DNA from: an uncultured Alphaproteobacteria bacterium
GTDB lineage: Bacteria > Pseudomonadota > Alphaproteobacteria > RF32 > CAG-239
Direction: 5' to 3'
Length of the DNA: 64,000 bases
NCBI GenBank assembly: GCA_934229625.1
Contig: CAKQDU010000002.1
Span: 62,001 to 126,000 of the forward strand
Part shown: one piece after another, positions 42,316 to 49,446 of the stretch
Position numbering within the stretch: position 1 is the first letter of the stretch
Layout: the number at the start of each line of letters is the position of its first letter
The notes under the pieces: model-generated
Database searches by the model: none
What the model was told of the DNA's origin: nothing
The model's input: the letters and a program-made list of their open reading frames with translations, nothing else
Program-made: the position numbers and the translations under genes

Positions 42316-42944
42316 AATTCTAAGGTCAACAGGCAGAAATCTGTACCTAATATGCAGGAATTACAAGCACTTTGCATATCAGACAGGGTTATATTATGCA
42401 AGCATTTTGAAGATTCTCCGCATTTTGTATCACCGTAAAAAGTGATGGCATCATGGGCGTTTCTAAAAATATAGGCATATTGCAAGGAGACGTGCAGTGG
42501 CTGCACAAAATTGTTCAAAAATTCCACACATAATTTGCCGGAAAAAGTATCAGAAGTACGAGCATCATCTATGGTAGAATCTGCGCCGAGAGAAATATCA
42601 TAAACCAAGCGAGAACCTCGGGAAAATACAGCAACCCAGTTCCCTGTTGTATCATACAATCTGTTGTTTTCAGAAATCCAACCCTCTGGCAGCAAATTCA
42701 TAGCCTGTATGATATCGTTAAGACGAATTTTGCCGTCTGAATTAGTTGTACGCTGCGCTCTGATATCGTCCATATGTTCCAGCAGTCCTGAGGTTAAATA
42801 GCTGTACCCCTCCAGCGTTTTATTTATTTTCCATTTTTCCATAGCTTTGGAGTAACCTGCGATTCCGCCGACACTCAGCACACCGATAATGGCGAGGACA
42901 CCTAACATTTCTATCATGGAACGACCAGATTGATTTTGTTTCAT
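42312..42944 (-). CDS. Type IV pilin-like protein, 210 aa
   Basis: MKQNQSGRSMIEMLGVLAII begins after GGAAG; the Gly before RSMIE would be the prepilin cleavage site with Glu at +5. The hydrophobic helix ends GYSKAMEKWK. The C-terminal domain has conserved cysteines (CGESSKCLHNITLSDMQSAC, then two more). The start at 42944 is chosen by alignment with the 49447 gene, whose ATG has the same context; an ATG three bases upstream also exists. It lies behind a structured leader with terminator (42975-43147). Its last 4 bases overlap the flavin oxidoreductase end. Confidence 0.85.
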   Translation of the reverse strand: MKQNQSGRSMIEMLGVLAIIGVLSVGGIAGYSKAMEKWKINKTLEGYSYLTSGLLEHMDDIRAQRTTNSDGKIRLNDIIQAMNLLPEGWISENNRLYDTTGNWVAVFSRGSRLVYDISLGADSTIDDARTSDTFSGKLCVEFLNNFVQPLHVSLQYAYIFRNAHDAITFYGDTKCGESSKCLHNITLSDMQSACNSCILGTDFCLLTLEF

Positions 42945-42974
42945 CATAACTTCCTTTCTTATTAAAAATATAAC

Positions 42975-43147
42975 AAAAAAGCTGTCAGAGAGACAGCTGG
43001 AAGTTGGTAACCACAACGAGATGGTGCAGTATATTGCATAATATATTTTACTGCCTTCCAGCCAAAACCAGAAAGCATGCAAAATTATCGTCTTTACACA
43101 AGACGCTCGTTGAGGGGTTACCACACCCCAGACAGACTATTGCCTAT
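42975..43147 (-). promoter_or_regulatory. Structured leader RNA with pseudoknot and terminator
   Basis: Read on the minus strand: conserved GGCAATAGTCTGTCTGGGGT; stem GGTAACC/GGTTACC plus CAACGAG/CTCGTTG; an inner hairpin CGTCTT/AAGACG; GCTGGAAG (43062-43055) able to pair with CTTCCAGC (43003-42996) as a pseudoknot; hairpin GCAGT/ACTGC; then terminator AGCTGTC/GACAGCT with a T run. The terminator arm overlaps the pseudoknot strand by three bases. The sister leader is at 49226-49415. Confidence 0.65.
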
Positions 43148-43240
43148 CCGGTATCTATTTTAACTAAATCTTATTTGAAAGTAAAGACAATTTTAGTTTA
43201 ATAAAATCAAAGCGTTGGAAGAACCGGAAGTGTGTAAATA

Positions 43241-43410
43241 AACGCTCGTTTAAAAATTATACCGAATATTTAGGCGGCGTAGTCTATGAAGTCCCCTAGC
43301 TTGCCGAAGGGTATAGCGGACTGTTCAATGCCGAAAATCCACCTGAGCCACAACGGCCATACGAAAGATTGGTTGCCTTGCGCAAAGCTCTGATTGATTT
43401 GGGTTTACCG
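43241..43410 (+). pseudogene. Decayed partial copy of the flavin oxidoreductase gene
   Basis: 170 bp that align without gaps to 41417-41586 of the oxidoreductase gene, with scattered substitutions. One of them makes an in-frame stop (CCCTGGCTT became CCCTAGCTT). No start, no ends of the gene. A fragment duplicated about 1.8 kb downstream, beyond the intervening pilin-like gene. Confidence 0.9.
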
Positions 43411-43509
43411 AAAAATAAAAGAGTCCAAACAACTTGACAAAAGTGAATTAAAGGCGCATTATCTTGGACATAAAATTTATATTTATGTTTCATCTAAAAT
43501 AATTATGTT

Positions 43510-43932
43510 ATGCCAAAAGAAATTATTGAAAAAATCTTGCTTAAAGGTCAATCTGTTTGCCCAAAAGATTTGGAACTATCTGTCAAAGAAATTCCTCTGA
43601 GCAGTACCCGTGTTTTATATTTATTCATTGCCAAAGATGATAAAAAATTTGATGATATTGATGAATGGGCAATTCAAGAAGTTTATCATCTTTTTCATAC
43701 ACTCTGGCAGGTATTTAAGGATGAGAATATAAGCGGTAAAGTACGTTTTTTGTTTTATAACAAAAATGATTTTGTGCTTTACACACCTTTCAACACCTCG
43801 GTTCTCAGTCAGTTTGACGGACTTATATACCAAGAATGCTATGGACATGATTACTATGTTCACCTAATTGGCAAAGCCTATGACATAGATAAACTTATAG
43901 ACTATTTGCTTCTGCAAGGAAAAAATTTCTAA
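43510..43932 (+). CDS. Hypothetical protein, 140 aa
   Basis: Starts MPKEIIEKILLKGQSVCPKD. No convincing Shine-Dalgarno. The sequence has alternating hydrophobic strands (STRVLYLFIAKDD, KVRFLFYNKNDFVLYT) and an aromatic C-terminal half (YQECYGHDYYVHLIGKAYD). No signal peptide or membrane helix. A good terminator follows, supporting a real gene. No family recognised. Confidence 0.6.
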   Translation: MPKEIIEKILLKGQSVCPKDLELSVKEIPLSSTRVLYLFIAKDDKKFDDIDEWAIQEVYHLFHTLWQVFKDENISGKVRFLFYNKNDFVLYTPFNTSVLSQFDGLIYQECYGHDYYVHLIGKAYDIDKLIDYLLLQGKNF

Positions 43933-43939
43933 TTATTCA

Positions 43940-43974
43940 AAAATATCCTGAAAATATTTCAGGATATTTTTTTA
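43940..43974 (+). terminator. Intrinsic terminator
   Basis: AAATATCCTGAAA pairs with TTTCAGGATATTT, loop of about 3-4 nt, followed by a T run. Confidence 0.85.
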
Positions 43975-44048
43975 AATAATCTAAAGCCTTAAAAAAAATT
44001 ATCCTTTATTCCACAATTTAACAATAAATATACATTTGATTTTTGCGG

Positions 44049-44076
44049 TTGACTTATGAAAAAAGACTGTTATAGA
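44049..44076 (+). promoter_or_regulatory. Promoter of the second phase-variable pilin-like gene
   Basis: TTGACT (44049-44054), 16 nt, TATAGA (44071-44076), matching 13334-13361. Downstream the GAGTGTAAACAACATAATTT leader is shared too. Confidence 0.7.
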
Positions 44077-44114
44077 ATTGGAGTGTAAACAACATAATTT
44101 TAGAGGAAAGAAAG

Positions 44115-45139
44115 ATGCAAAATAAGCTATTCAAAGGTCTCTCTCTCTCTCTGCAAATCCTAACCATCTGATTAAAGGCATATTTTCTGCCACTCAGCGT
44201 GTTTTTGCAGAGTTCGGCGCAAAAAATCACACATTCGGAAATAATAAACACAGAAACAAACCTACAACCTCGCCCCTTGAGGGAGAGGTCGGAGCATTGC
44301 TCCGGGTGAGGGGTAACAATAAACCAGCAGGTGGCACTAAGTTCGCGCCTCCAGCACCTGTTTGCAATGTCATTCTTCGCCGGTACTCCCTGCTGGAAGT
44401 ACCACGGCGGAGAATCCATAACGCCATTGCGCATGCAATGTCAATATGCGTTGCCGTTGGCAACAAAGTCATGGATACTCGTCTGCCGCAGCCTGTGGGG
44501 TGCGGCGACAAGTATGACGTTTGTTCTGCCGGGCGGTCAATGATTGAAATGCTCGGCGTTCTGGCTATTGTTGGAGTGTTAAGCGTGGGCGGTATCGCCG
44601 GATATTCTAAGGCGATGGAAAAGTTTAAGGTAGACAAAGCTATTGGTGAATACAGCCAGCTTATAATCGGACTTATGGAACATAAAAACAGTTTATCTAA
44701 ACTTGCTGCCAATCAAGATTATGGAACAGATTTAGCTGACTTTGTTGAAGCAGCCAATCTTGTTCCGCAAAGTTGGAAAAAAGTCGATTCCTTAGGTTTT
44801 AATGACGCATATGGAAATCGTATTCACACTTATACAAATAACAGCAAAGATATCGCCATTGATTTCTATTTAGGCGGATATGAGGAAAATGAAGATTCTA
44901 AAAGAGTTTCTAAAGCTTTTAACACAAAAGTCTGTGAAGAAATTTTCAATAATATGGCAAAACCATTGCAATCGTCATTAAAAAAAGCCTGGCTGTGGGG
45001 AACAAAAGTAGAATTTTATGGAAATTCTTATTGCTGTCCAAATTGCAAATGTCTGAATAAATTGACGCTTAGCGAAATACACCAAGCTTGTAATTCTTGT
45101 ATAAAAGATACTTTTTGCGCTATTGTATTTTGGTTTTAA
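44115..45139 (+). CDS. Type IV pilin-like protein, phase-variable, currently out of frame
   Basis: Sister of 13400-14412. ATG at 44115 (MQNKLFKGLSLSLQ) follows AGAGGAAAG and hits a stop after the (CT)7 tract; one CT fewer yields a single 340-codon frame. That frame reads NPNHLIKGIFSATQRVFAEF, then a long repeat-derived leader, then RSMIEMLGVLAIVGVLSVGG with Gly before it and Glu at +5. The C-terminus is Cys-rich (CCPNCKCLNKLTLSEIHQAC). Promoter, start and first 45 codons are nearly identical to the sister; the middle of the leader is not. Internal starts cannot be excluded. Confidence 0.65.
44138..44152 (+). repeat. (CT)7 tract in the second pilin-like gene
   Basis: T(CT)7, 15 nt, same length, position and frame effect as at 13423-13437. 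Confidence 0.85.
44262..44545 (+). repeat. Palindromic repeats translated in the second pilin leader
   Basis: CCTCGCCCCTTGAGGGAGAG with the palindrome CGGAGCATTGCTCCG (44290-44304) and outer CCCCT/AGGGG arms is a repeat type common between alphaproteobacterial genes. Further inverted units follow (GGTACT...AGTACC; ATCCAT...ATGGAT). All are open in the pilin frame and differ from those at 13.6 kb. Confidence 0.5.
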
Positions 45140-45225
45140 TAAACAACATTTTGCAATAAGCCTATATTTTGAGAGATATTGCTTATGTTTTTCACCTTGA
45201 AAATTTGCTTTGCTTGGTAGCGAGA

Positions 45226-45919
45226 GCAAATGCGACAAGACATTTTCGCAGCGTATGCAGAAGATTATAAAAAAAATTCCCAGCAGATAGGTGCAAAATT
45301 GTTACTGGTAACATAGATACCGCTTAATATATATCCTCAGGTTTACTGGCGGTTTCATATGGATACAAGCCTTTGTTTTGACAACGCTCGTTGGCATTAA
45401 ACGGCGTCTAACACCACTTTTCCCCACATATTAAAAGGAGACAAGCCTATATGGATTTAAAACAAAAAGAACAAAAATTCTAGCACATACAAAAGTACGT
45501 AAATTTTTCCTCTTTAGTTTGTTTTCTAAAACTCGGATAATGCGCCTAATACGCCGCAAGACTTTTTCGCGGTATACACAGAAACACATAAGAAAAAGTC
45601 TTGCAAGTAGCTAAATGTAAAATTGCGATTAGCGGCGTAGATAGTGCCTGAAACAAGAAGAGAGAAAACCTTTTTCAGATTTTCTCTCTTGCATTTTCAC
45701 TAAAAACTTGGATAGCGTGTGTAGATGCAATGGTATTTTAGAGCAACGTGTACAAAGAAATATATAAGAAAAAGTCTTGATATAGCTAAATATAAAATTG
45801 CGATTAGCGGTGTAGATAGTGCCTGAAACAAGAAGAGAGAAAATTTTAGCGTACACAGAAGTACGTGAATTTTCTCTCTTTCGCAGTTTTAGATGCTAGA
45901 TGCACCGCTAAGCGCAATT
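45226..45919. repeat. Cluster of palindromic and direct repeats, no gene
   Basis: Between the pilin-like gene and rpoA. A direct repeat of about 80 bp occurs at 45589-45668 and 45765-45843, sharing AAAATTGCGATTAGCGG and GTAGATAGTGCCTGAAACAA. Perfect inverted arms GCAAGACTTTTTC (45556-45568) and GAAAAAGTCTTGC (45592-45604), and AGAGAGAAAATT with AATTTTCTCTCT near 45835-45880, form hairpins; the last may end rpoA transcription. GTACACAGAAGTACGTG units match those in the pilin leader at 13.7 kb. A short ORF at about 45451 (MDLKQKEQKF) with AAGGAG is cut short by a repeat unit. Confidence 0.7.
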
Positions 45920-46930
45920 TTAGAAGTGTTCATCACAACGCTTAATCAACTCTTCAATATTTTCAGGCGGCCAACCCGGAGTTTCCATACCGAGGTGTAT
46001 ACCCATTTTAGCCAATACTTCTTTGATTTCATTCAAAGATTTACGACCAAAGTTTGGAGTGCGCAGCATTTCAGCTTCGGTTTTTTGAACCAAATCACCA
46101 ATATAGATAATATTGTCATTCTTCAAGCAGTTTGCAGAACGAACAGACAGTTCAAGTTCATCAACCTTACGCAGCAAGTTGCGGTTAAACGGCAGTTCTT
46201 CATGAACATCCTCTGTTTCGCTTTCCGGTTCATCAAAGTTAATAAACGGTTTCAGCTGGTCTTGCAGAATGCGAGCTGCCAAAGCAACTGCATCTTCCGG
46301 AGAAACAACACCGTTTGTTTCAACATTCATAGTCAATTTATCATAGTCGGTAATTTGACCAACACGAGTATTTTCAACTTTGTAAGAAACCTTAGTAACC
46401 GGAGAATAAATTGCATCCACGGCAATCAAGCCGATAGGGGCATCTGCTGATTTGCTGTTATAAGCCGGAACATAGCCTTTACCGGTGGTAACAGTTAATT
46501 CCATATTGATTTTTGCGCCGGCATCCAATGTGCAAATCACATGGTCTGGGTTCATAATTTCAACATCATGACCGGTATCAATCATAGCCGCAGTAACCAC
46601 ACAAGGGCCTTCAGCTTTCAATGTCATTGTTTTTGCGCTGTCAGAGTGTACGGCAACAGCCAGCTCTTTAATATTCAACACGATATCTGTAACGTCTTCG
46701 CGAACGCCAGGAATTACAGAAAATTCATGCAAAACACCGTCAATTTTAATGGCGGAAACAGCACCGCCTTGCAATGAGGACAGTAAAACTCTTCTCAACG
46801 CATTACCTAAAGTCAGACCGAAGCCTCTTTCTAAAGGTTCAACCACTATTTTTGCTTTGTGAGCAGCCTCATCTTGAGAAACTTGCAAATTAGTTGGTTT
46901 AATAAGTTCTTGCCAATTCTTTTGAATCAC
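45920..46930 (-). CDS. rpoA: RNA polymerase subunit alpha
   Basis: 336 aa. The N-terminal assembly domain includes LEPLERGFGLTLGNALRRVL and LSSLQGGAVSAIKIDGVLHE; the C-terminal domain includes ELSVRSANCLKNDNIIYIGD and TPNFGRKSLNEIKEVLAKMG. Starts with GTG after AAGGAC. It is the last gene of an rpsM-rpsK-rpoA unit. The usual next gene rplQ is not downstream; repeats follow instead. Confidence 0.97.
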   Translation of the reverse strand: MIQKNWQELIKPTNLQVSQDEAAHKAKIVVEPLERGFGLTLGNALRRVLLSSLQGGAVSAIKIDGVLHEFSVIPGVREDVTDIVLNIKELAVAVHSDSAKTMTLKAEGPCVVTAAMIDTGHDVEIMNPDHVICTLDAGAKINMELTVTTGKGYVPAYNSKSADAPIGLIAVDAIYSPVTKVSYKVENTRVGQITDYDKLTMNVETNGVVSPEDAVALAARILQDQLKPFINFDEPESETEDVHEELPFNRNLLRKVDELELSVRSANCLKNDNIIYIGDLVQKTEAEMLRTPNFGRKSLNEIKEVLAKMGIHLGMETPGWPPENIEELIKRCDEHF

Positions 46931-47018
46931 CGGTTTTGTCCTTTTCTTGATAAGTTATATGCACATATAAAAAAACACGGCAACAGGCCTTGAATAAAGG
47001 CCTGTGCCAAAATAATAA

Positions 47019-47405
47019 CTAGACGCGACGTCTTTTTCTCAGACGGCAACCATTATGCGGAATTGGGGTTACATCACGAATTGTTGTGATTGTAAAACCG
47101 ATTACCTGCAATGCGCGGATTGCAGACTCTCTTCCTGACCCAGGTCCTTTAACTTCTACTTCCAAAGTTTTCATACCGTTTTCCTGAGCTTTTTTACCAG
47201 CTTCTTCAGCGGCAACCTGAGCGGCATAAGGAGTAGATTTTCTTGAACCTTTGAAACCTTGTGCGCCTGCGGTAGACCAAGAAACAGTATTACCTTGAGC
47301 ATCCGTGATTGTAACTCTTGTGTTGTTGAAAGAAGAATCAACGTGAGCCACACCGGAAGTGATATTCTTTTTTTCTTTTTTCTTTTTCAGAATTGCTTTA
47401 GCCAT
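47019..47405 (-). CDS. rpsK: 30S ribosomal protein S11 (uS11)
   Basis: 128 aa. MAKAILKKKKEKKNITSGVA, then HVDSSFNNTRVTITDAQGN and the C-terminal TPIPHNGCRLRKRRRV, the invariant S11 tail. Binds the 16S platform. Start at 47405 after GAGGT. 15 bp after rpsM. Confidence 0.97.
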   Translation of the reverse strand: MAKAILKKKKEKKNITSGVAHVDSSFNNTRVTITDAQGNTVSWSTAGAQGFKGSRKSTPYAAQVAAEEAGKKAQENGMKTLEVEVKGPGSGRESAIRALQVIGFTITTIRDVTPIPHNGCRLRKRRRV

Positions 47406-47420
47406 TTGCACTTACCTCAC

Positions 47421-47789
47421 TTATTTCTTCTTATTCGCAACGGTTTTACGTTTACCTTTACGGGTACGAGCATTTTGTTTTGTACTCTGACCGCGAACAG
47501 GCAGACCTTTACGATGTCTCAAACCACGATAGCAACCCAAATCCATCAATCTTTTGATGTTGGTACCAACTTCACGGCGCAATTCGCCTTCTACAAGGTA
47601 TCCGTTGTCGATTACTTCGCGGATTTTCATGATTTCTTCATCAGAAAGCTGACTAACACGACGGTTCATGTCAATTCCTGACTTTGCGCAAATATCTTGA
47701 GCAGATTTTCTACCAATACCAAAGATATAAGTCAATGCGACTTCAATTCTCTTGGCACTTGGAATGTTTACACCAGCTATACGAGCCAA
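47421..47789 (-). CDS. rpsM: 30S ribosomal protein S13 (uS13)
   Basis: 122 aa. ARIAGVNIPSAKRIEVALTY, GIGRKSAQDICAKSGID and the basic tail GLPVRGQSTKQNARTRKGKR are diagnostic. It contacts 16S rRNA in the head and tRNA. The start codon is TTG with GGAGA upstream. First gene of the unit; secY and adk, the usual upstream neighbours, are absent and a consensus promoter lies directly upstream. Confidence 0.97.
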   Translation of the reverse strand: MARIAGVNIPSAKRIEVALTYIFGIGRKSAQDICAKSGIDMNRRVSQLSDEEIMKIREVIDNGYLVEGELRREVGTNIKRLMDLGCYRGLRHRKGLPVRGQSTKQNARTRKGKRKTVANKKK

Positions 47790-47861
47790 ATTTAATCTCC
47801 ATTTACTTTCAATTAACTATTACATTCAAAAAGTTGATCACCACTTTTCAAAATTAAGCGG

Positions 47862-47890
47862 ATTATAGGCGTGATATTTTTCAGAGTCAA
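47862..47890 (-). promoter_or_regulatory. rpsM operon promoter
   Basis: Minus strand TTGACT (47890-47885), exactly 17 nt, TATAAT (47867-47862), about 73 bp before the rpsM start. The clearest sigma70 promoter in the window. Confidence 0.85.
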
Positions 47891-48046
47891 CCCCTTTTAT
47901 TCACTTTATTACATTTTTTTACACAAAATCAAACTACAACTTGCCTATAAACACCAGTAAAATATATTTTTGCCTAAAAATTGTGGACAAACACTCTTGC
48001 AAATTGCCAAAAATTGTGATATTCTAAGCCAGTTAAAAAAATTATT

Positions 48047-48112
48047 ATGGAAACCTCTTATCGTTATTATTATCACGAATACAAGAGCTTTCCCAATACC
48101 AATCTAATTTAA
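48047..48112 (+). CDS. Possible 21-aa Tyr-rich peptide
   Basis: METSYRYYYHEYKSFPNTNL plus one residue, ending 12 bp before the exported protein gene at 48125. Six tyrosines in 21 residues could make it a leader peptide, but it lacks a Shine-Dalgarno and a visible attenuator follows nowhere near. Low certainty. Confidence 0.2.
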   Translation: METSYRYYYHEYKSFPNTNLI

Positions 48113-48124
48113 ATTTTATTGATT

Positions 48125-48778
48125 ATGAAGAAGTTTTTGTTTTTCGTAGTATGCGTTTTTATTTCTGTTTTTGCAGACGCGCAGTCTTTTACACATGTAA
48201 CCCGCGTTGCCAAAGTAAACAAATCTTATGTTGCTTACGGAGACAGCGCTTACGCACCGCTAACCGCTGCACAGTACCTCAAACTCAAAAAGTCTGTTGC
48301 CGGTTATAGTATCGTAAGTTACAAGGGGAAAGATGCTGCCGGCAGTTTTAACATTGTTGTTTCTGACAATGAATATGACAGCGACATTCTGACTGTAGAT
48401 TCTGTGGGTGTTGCCGATTCCGGCGTTGAGGTATATTTTACTAACGGTACTATGTATCTTGCCAAATCAGCAGCTTGGGCAGATGTTTTGAAAGGTCAGA
48501 ACGTTGCTCACATTACCATCAAGAGTCCGCTCCGGCATTTTGAAAAGTATGAAGCTTTTGAAAATGTTCCGGTCGGTTTTGAGGTTAAGCATGGTTTGAC
48601 CGCAGCTGCAAAAGCCCAGAAATCTGTTTTAGCTAAGGTATCTGCTGATGTAAAGTCGGCATTTAGCGAGGCTAAGGAGAAGGTAGAGGAAAAAGTTGAT
48701 AACTTTATTGACCCAAAAGTCCCTGCCAAAAGCGCTGCTTATTCTGTGGTGGGTGGATTCAAACTCATTCAAGAGTAA
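48125..48778 (+). CDS. Exported hypothetical protein, 217 aa, Bacteroidota-like
   Basis: Signal peptide MKKFLFFVVCVFISVFADA then QSFTHVTRVAKVNKSYVAYG. The middle repeats beta-like strands (GYSIVSYKGKDAAGSFNIVV); the end is a Lys/Ala/Glu helix (KSAFSEAKEKVEEKVDNFID). No family recognised. The start lacks a Shine-Dalgarno and is preceded by an AT-rich TTTTATTGATT stretch, as is normal in Bacteroidota and unlike its neighbours here. With the 53-aa gene downstream it looks like a transferred cassette. Confidence 0.65.
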   Translation: MKKFLFFVVCVFISVFADAQSFTHVTRVAKVNKSYVAYGDSAYAPLTAAQYLKLKKSVAGYSIVSYKGKDAAGSFNIVVSDNEYDSDILTVDSVGVADSGVEVYFTNGTMYLAKSAAWADVLKGQNVAHITIKSPLRHFEKYEAFENVPVGFEVKHGLTAAAKAQKSVLAKVSADVKSAFSEAKEKVEEKVDNFIDPKVPAKSAAYSVVGGFKLIQE

Positions 48779-48782
48779 AACT

Positions 48783-48822
48783 AATACCTGTTTTTCGTTA
48801 AGAAAAGCAGGTATTTTTTTGT
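48783..48822 (+). terminator. Intrinsic terminator
   Basis: ATACCTG pairs with CAGGTAT over a loop with weak inner pairing, followed by a T run. Confidence 0.85.
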
Positions 48823-48893
48823 TGCAATTTGCAAAGTAAAGTGCTATCAGCACAATAACTATTTTATTATTTTAACAATTAAATTTTTATATT

Positions 48894-49055
48894 ATGGACT
48901 GTAAAAGTATTTTTACAAAATCAAAAGAGCAAACTTTAGAGATGTTTAACAAAATGCGCCGTCCGCTTTCTGCAGGTCTCCATTCTCTCGCAGATACCGC
49001 CGACAGCTTGAGATGTGACGATGTAGGAAATTTGGAAAGTCGTTACCCGCTCTAA
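48894..49055 (+). CDS. Small hypothetical protein, 53 aa
   Basis: MDCKSIFTKSKEQTLEMFNK then MRRPLSAGLHSLADTADSLR. Charged and helical, with two Cys. It lacks a Shine-Dalgarno and has the same AT-rich upstream type (AATTAAATTTTTATATT) as the 48125 gene. Flanked by two terminators, so it has its own transcript. No family recognised. Confidence 0.5.
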   Translation: MDCKSIFTKSKEQTLEMFNKMRRPLSAGLHSLADTADSLRCDDVGNLESRYPL

Positions 49056-49073
49056 AACGCTCAAAACTCCGAC

Positions 49074-49105
49074 CGGCTGTTTTTTTAACAAAACAGCCGT
49101 TTTCT
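49074..49105 (+). terminator. Intrinsic terminator
   Basis: CGGCTGTTTT pairs with AAAACAGCCG and is followed by TTTTC. From here to 49225 only AT-rich sequence is seen. Confidence 0.8.
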
Positions 49106-49225
49106 ATTATATACAATCAAATTTTGTTCAGTAATTTTCTGTTTTTTATAAAAAGCAAAAAGATTTTACTTCTATAATATTATTATCTTTACTTTAAAAC
49201 TGTTTCCGATTAAAATATATAGCGG

Positions 49226-49415
49226 ATGGGCAATAGTCTGTCTGGGGTGTCGTAGCCTCTGTTCATTCGTCTTAGTGGTAGACGTTAATCAAGCATACCT
49301 TCTGGTCTGTCGGCTGGAAGGTAGCAAAATATGCTATATTCGCAATAGCTAATATGCTACACTATTTAATGAACATAGTTACGAACTTCCAGCCATCTTA
49401 CCGATGGCTTTTTTA
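49226..49415 (+). promoter_or_regulatory. Structured leader RNA with pseudoknot and terminator
   Basis: Conserved GGCAATAGTCTGTCTGGGGT (from 49229); paired arms TCGTA (49250-49254)/TACGA (49380-49384) and GTTCATT (49261-49267)/AATGAAC (49368-49374); hairpin CGTCT/AGACG (49268-49284); GGCTGGAAG (49312-49320) complementary to CTTCCAGCC (49386-49394); hairpin GTAGC/GCTAC (49321-49360); terminator GCCATC/GATGGC (49392-49408) with six T. Stem bases differ from the 43.0-kb copy but stay paired. The terminator arm overlaps the pseudoknot strand. Confidence 0.65.
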
Positions 49416-49446
49416 TATTATGTTGAAAAATTATAAGGAAGTTACG

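Noticed and set aside
45556..45880. CRISPR array
   Set aside because: Only two copies of an 80-bp unit, with no regular short repeats or unique spacers and no cas genes.
49226..49415. Known riboswitch class (c-di-GMP-I/II, cobalamin) for the pilin leader
   Set aside because: The conserved blocks and the pseudoknot layout do not match the consensus features I remember for these classes.
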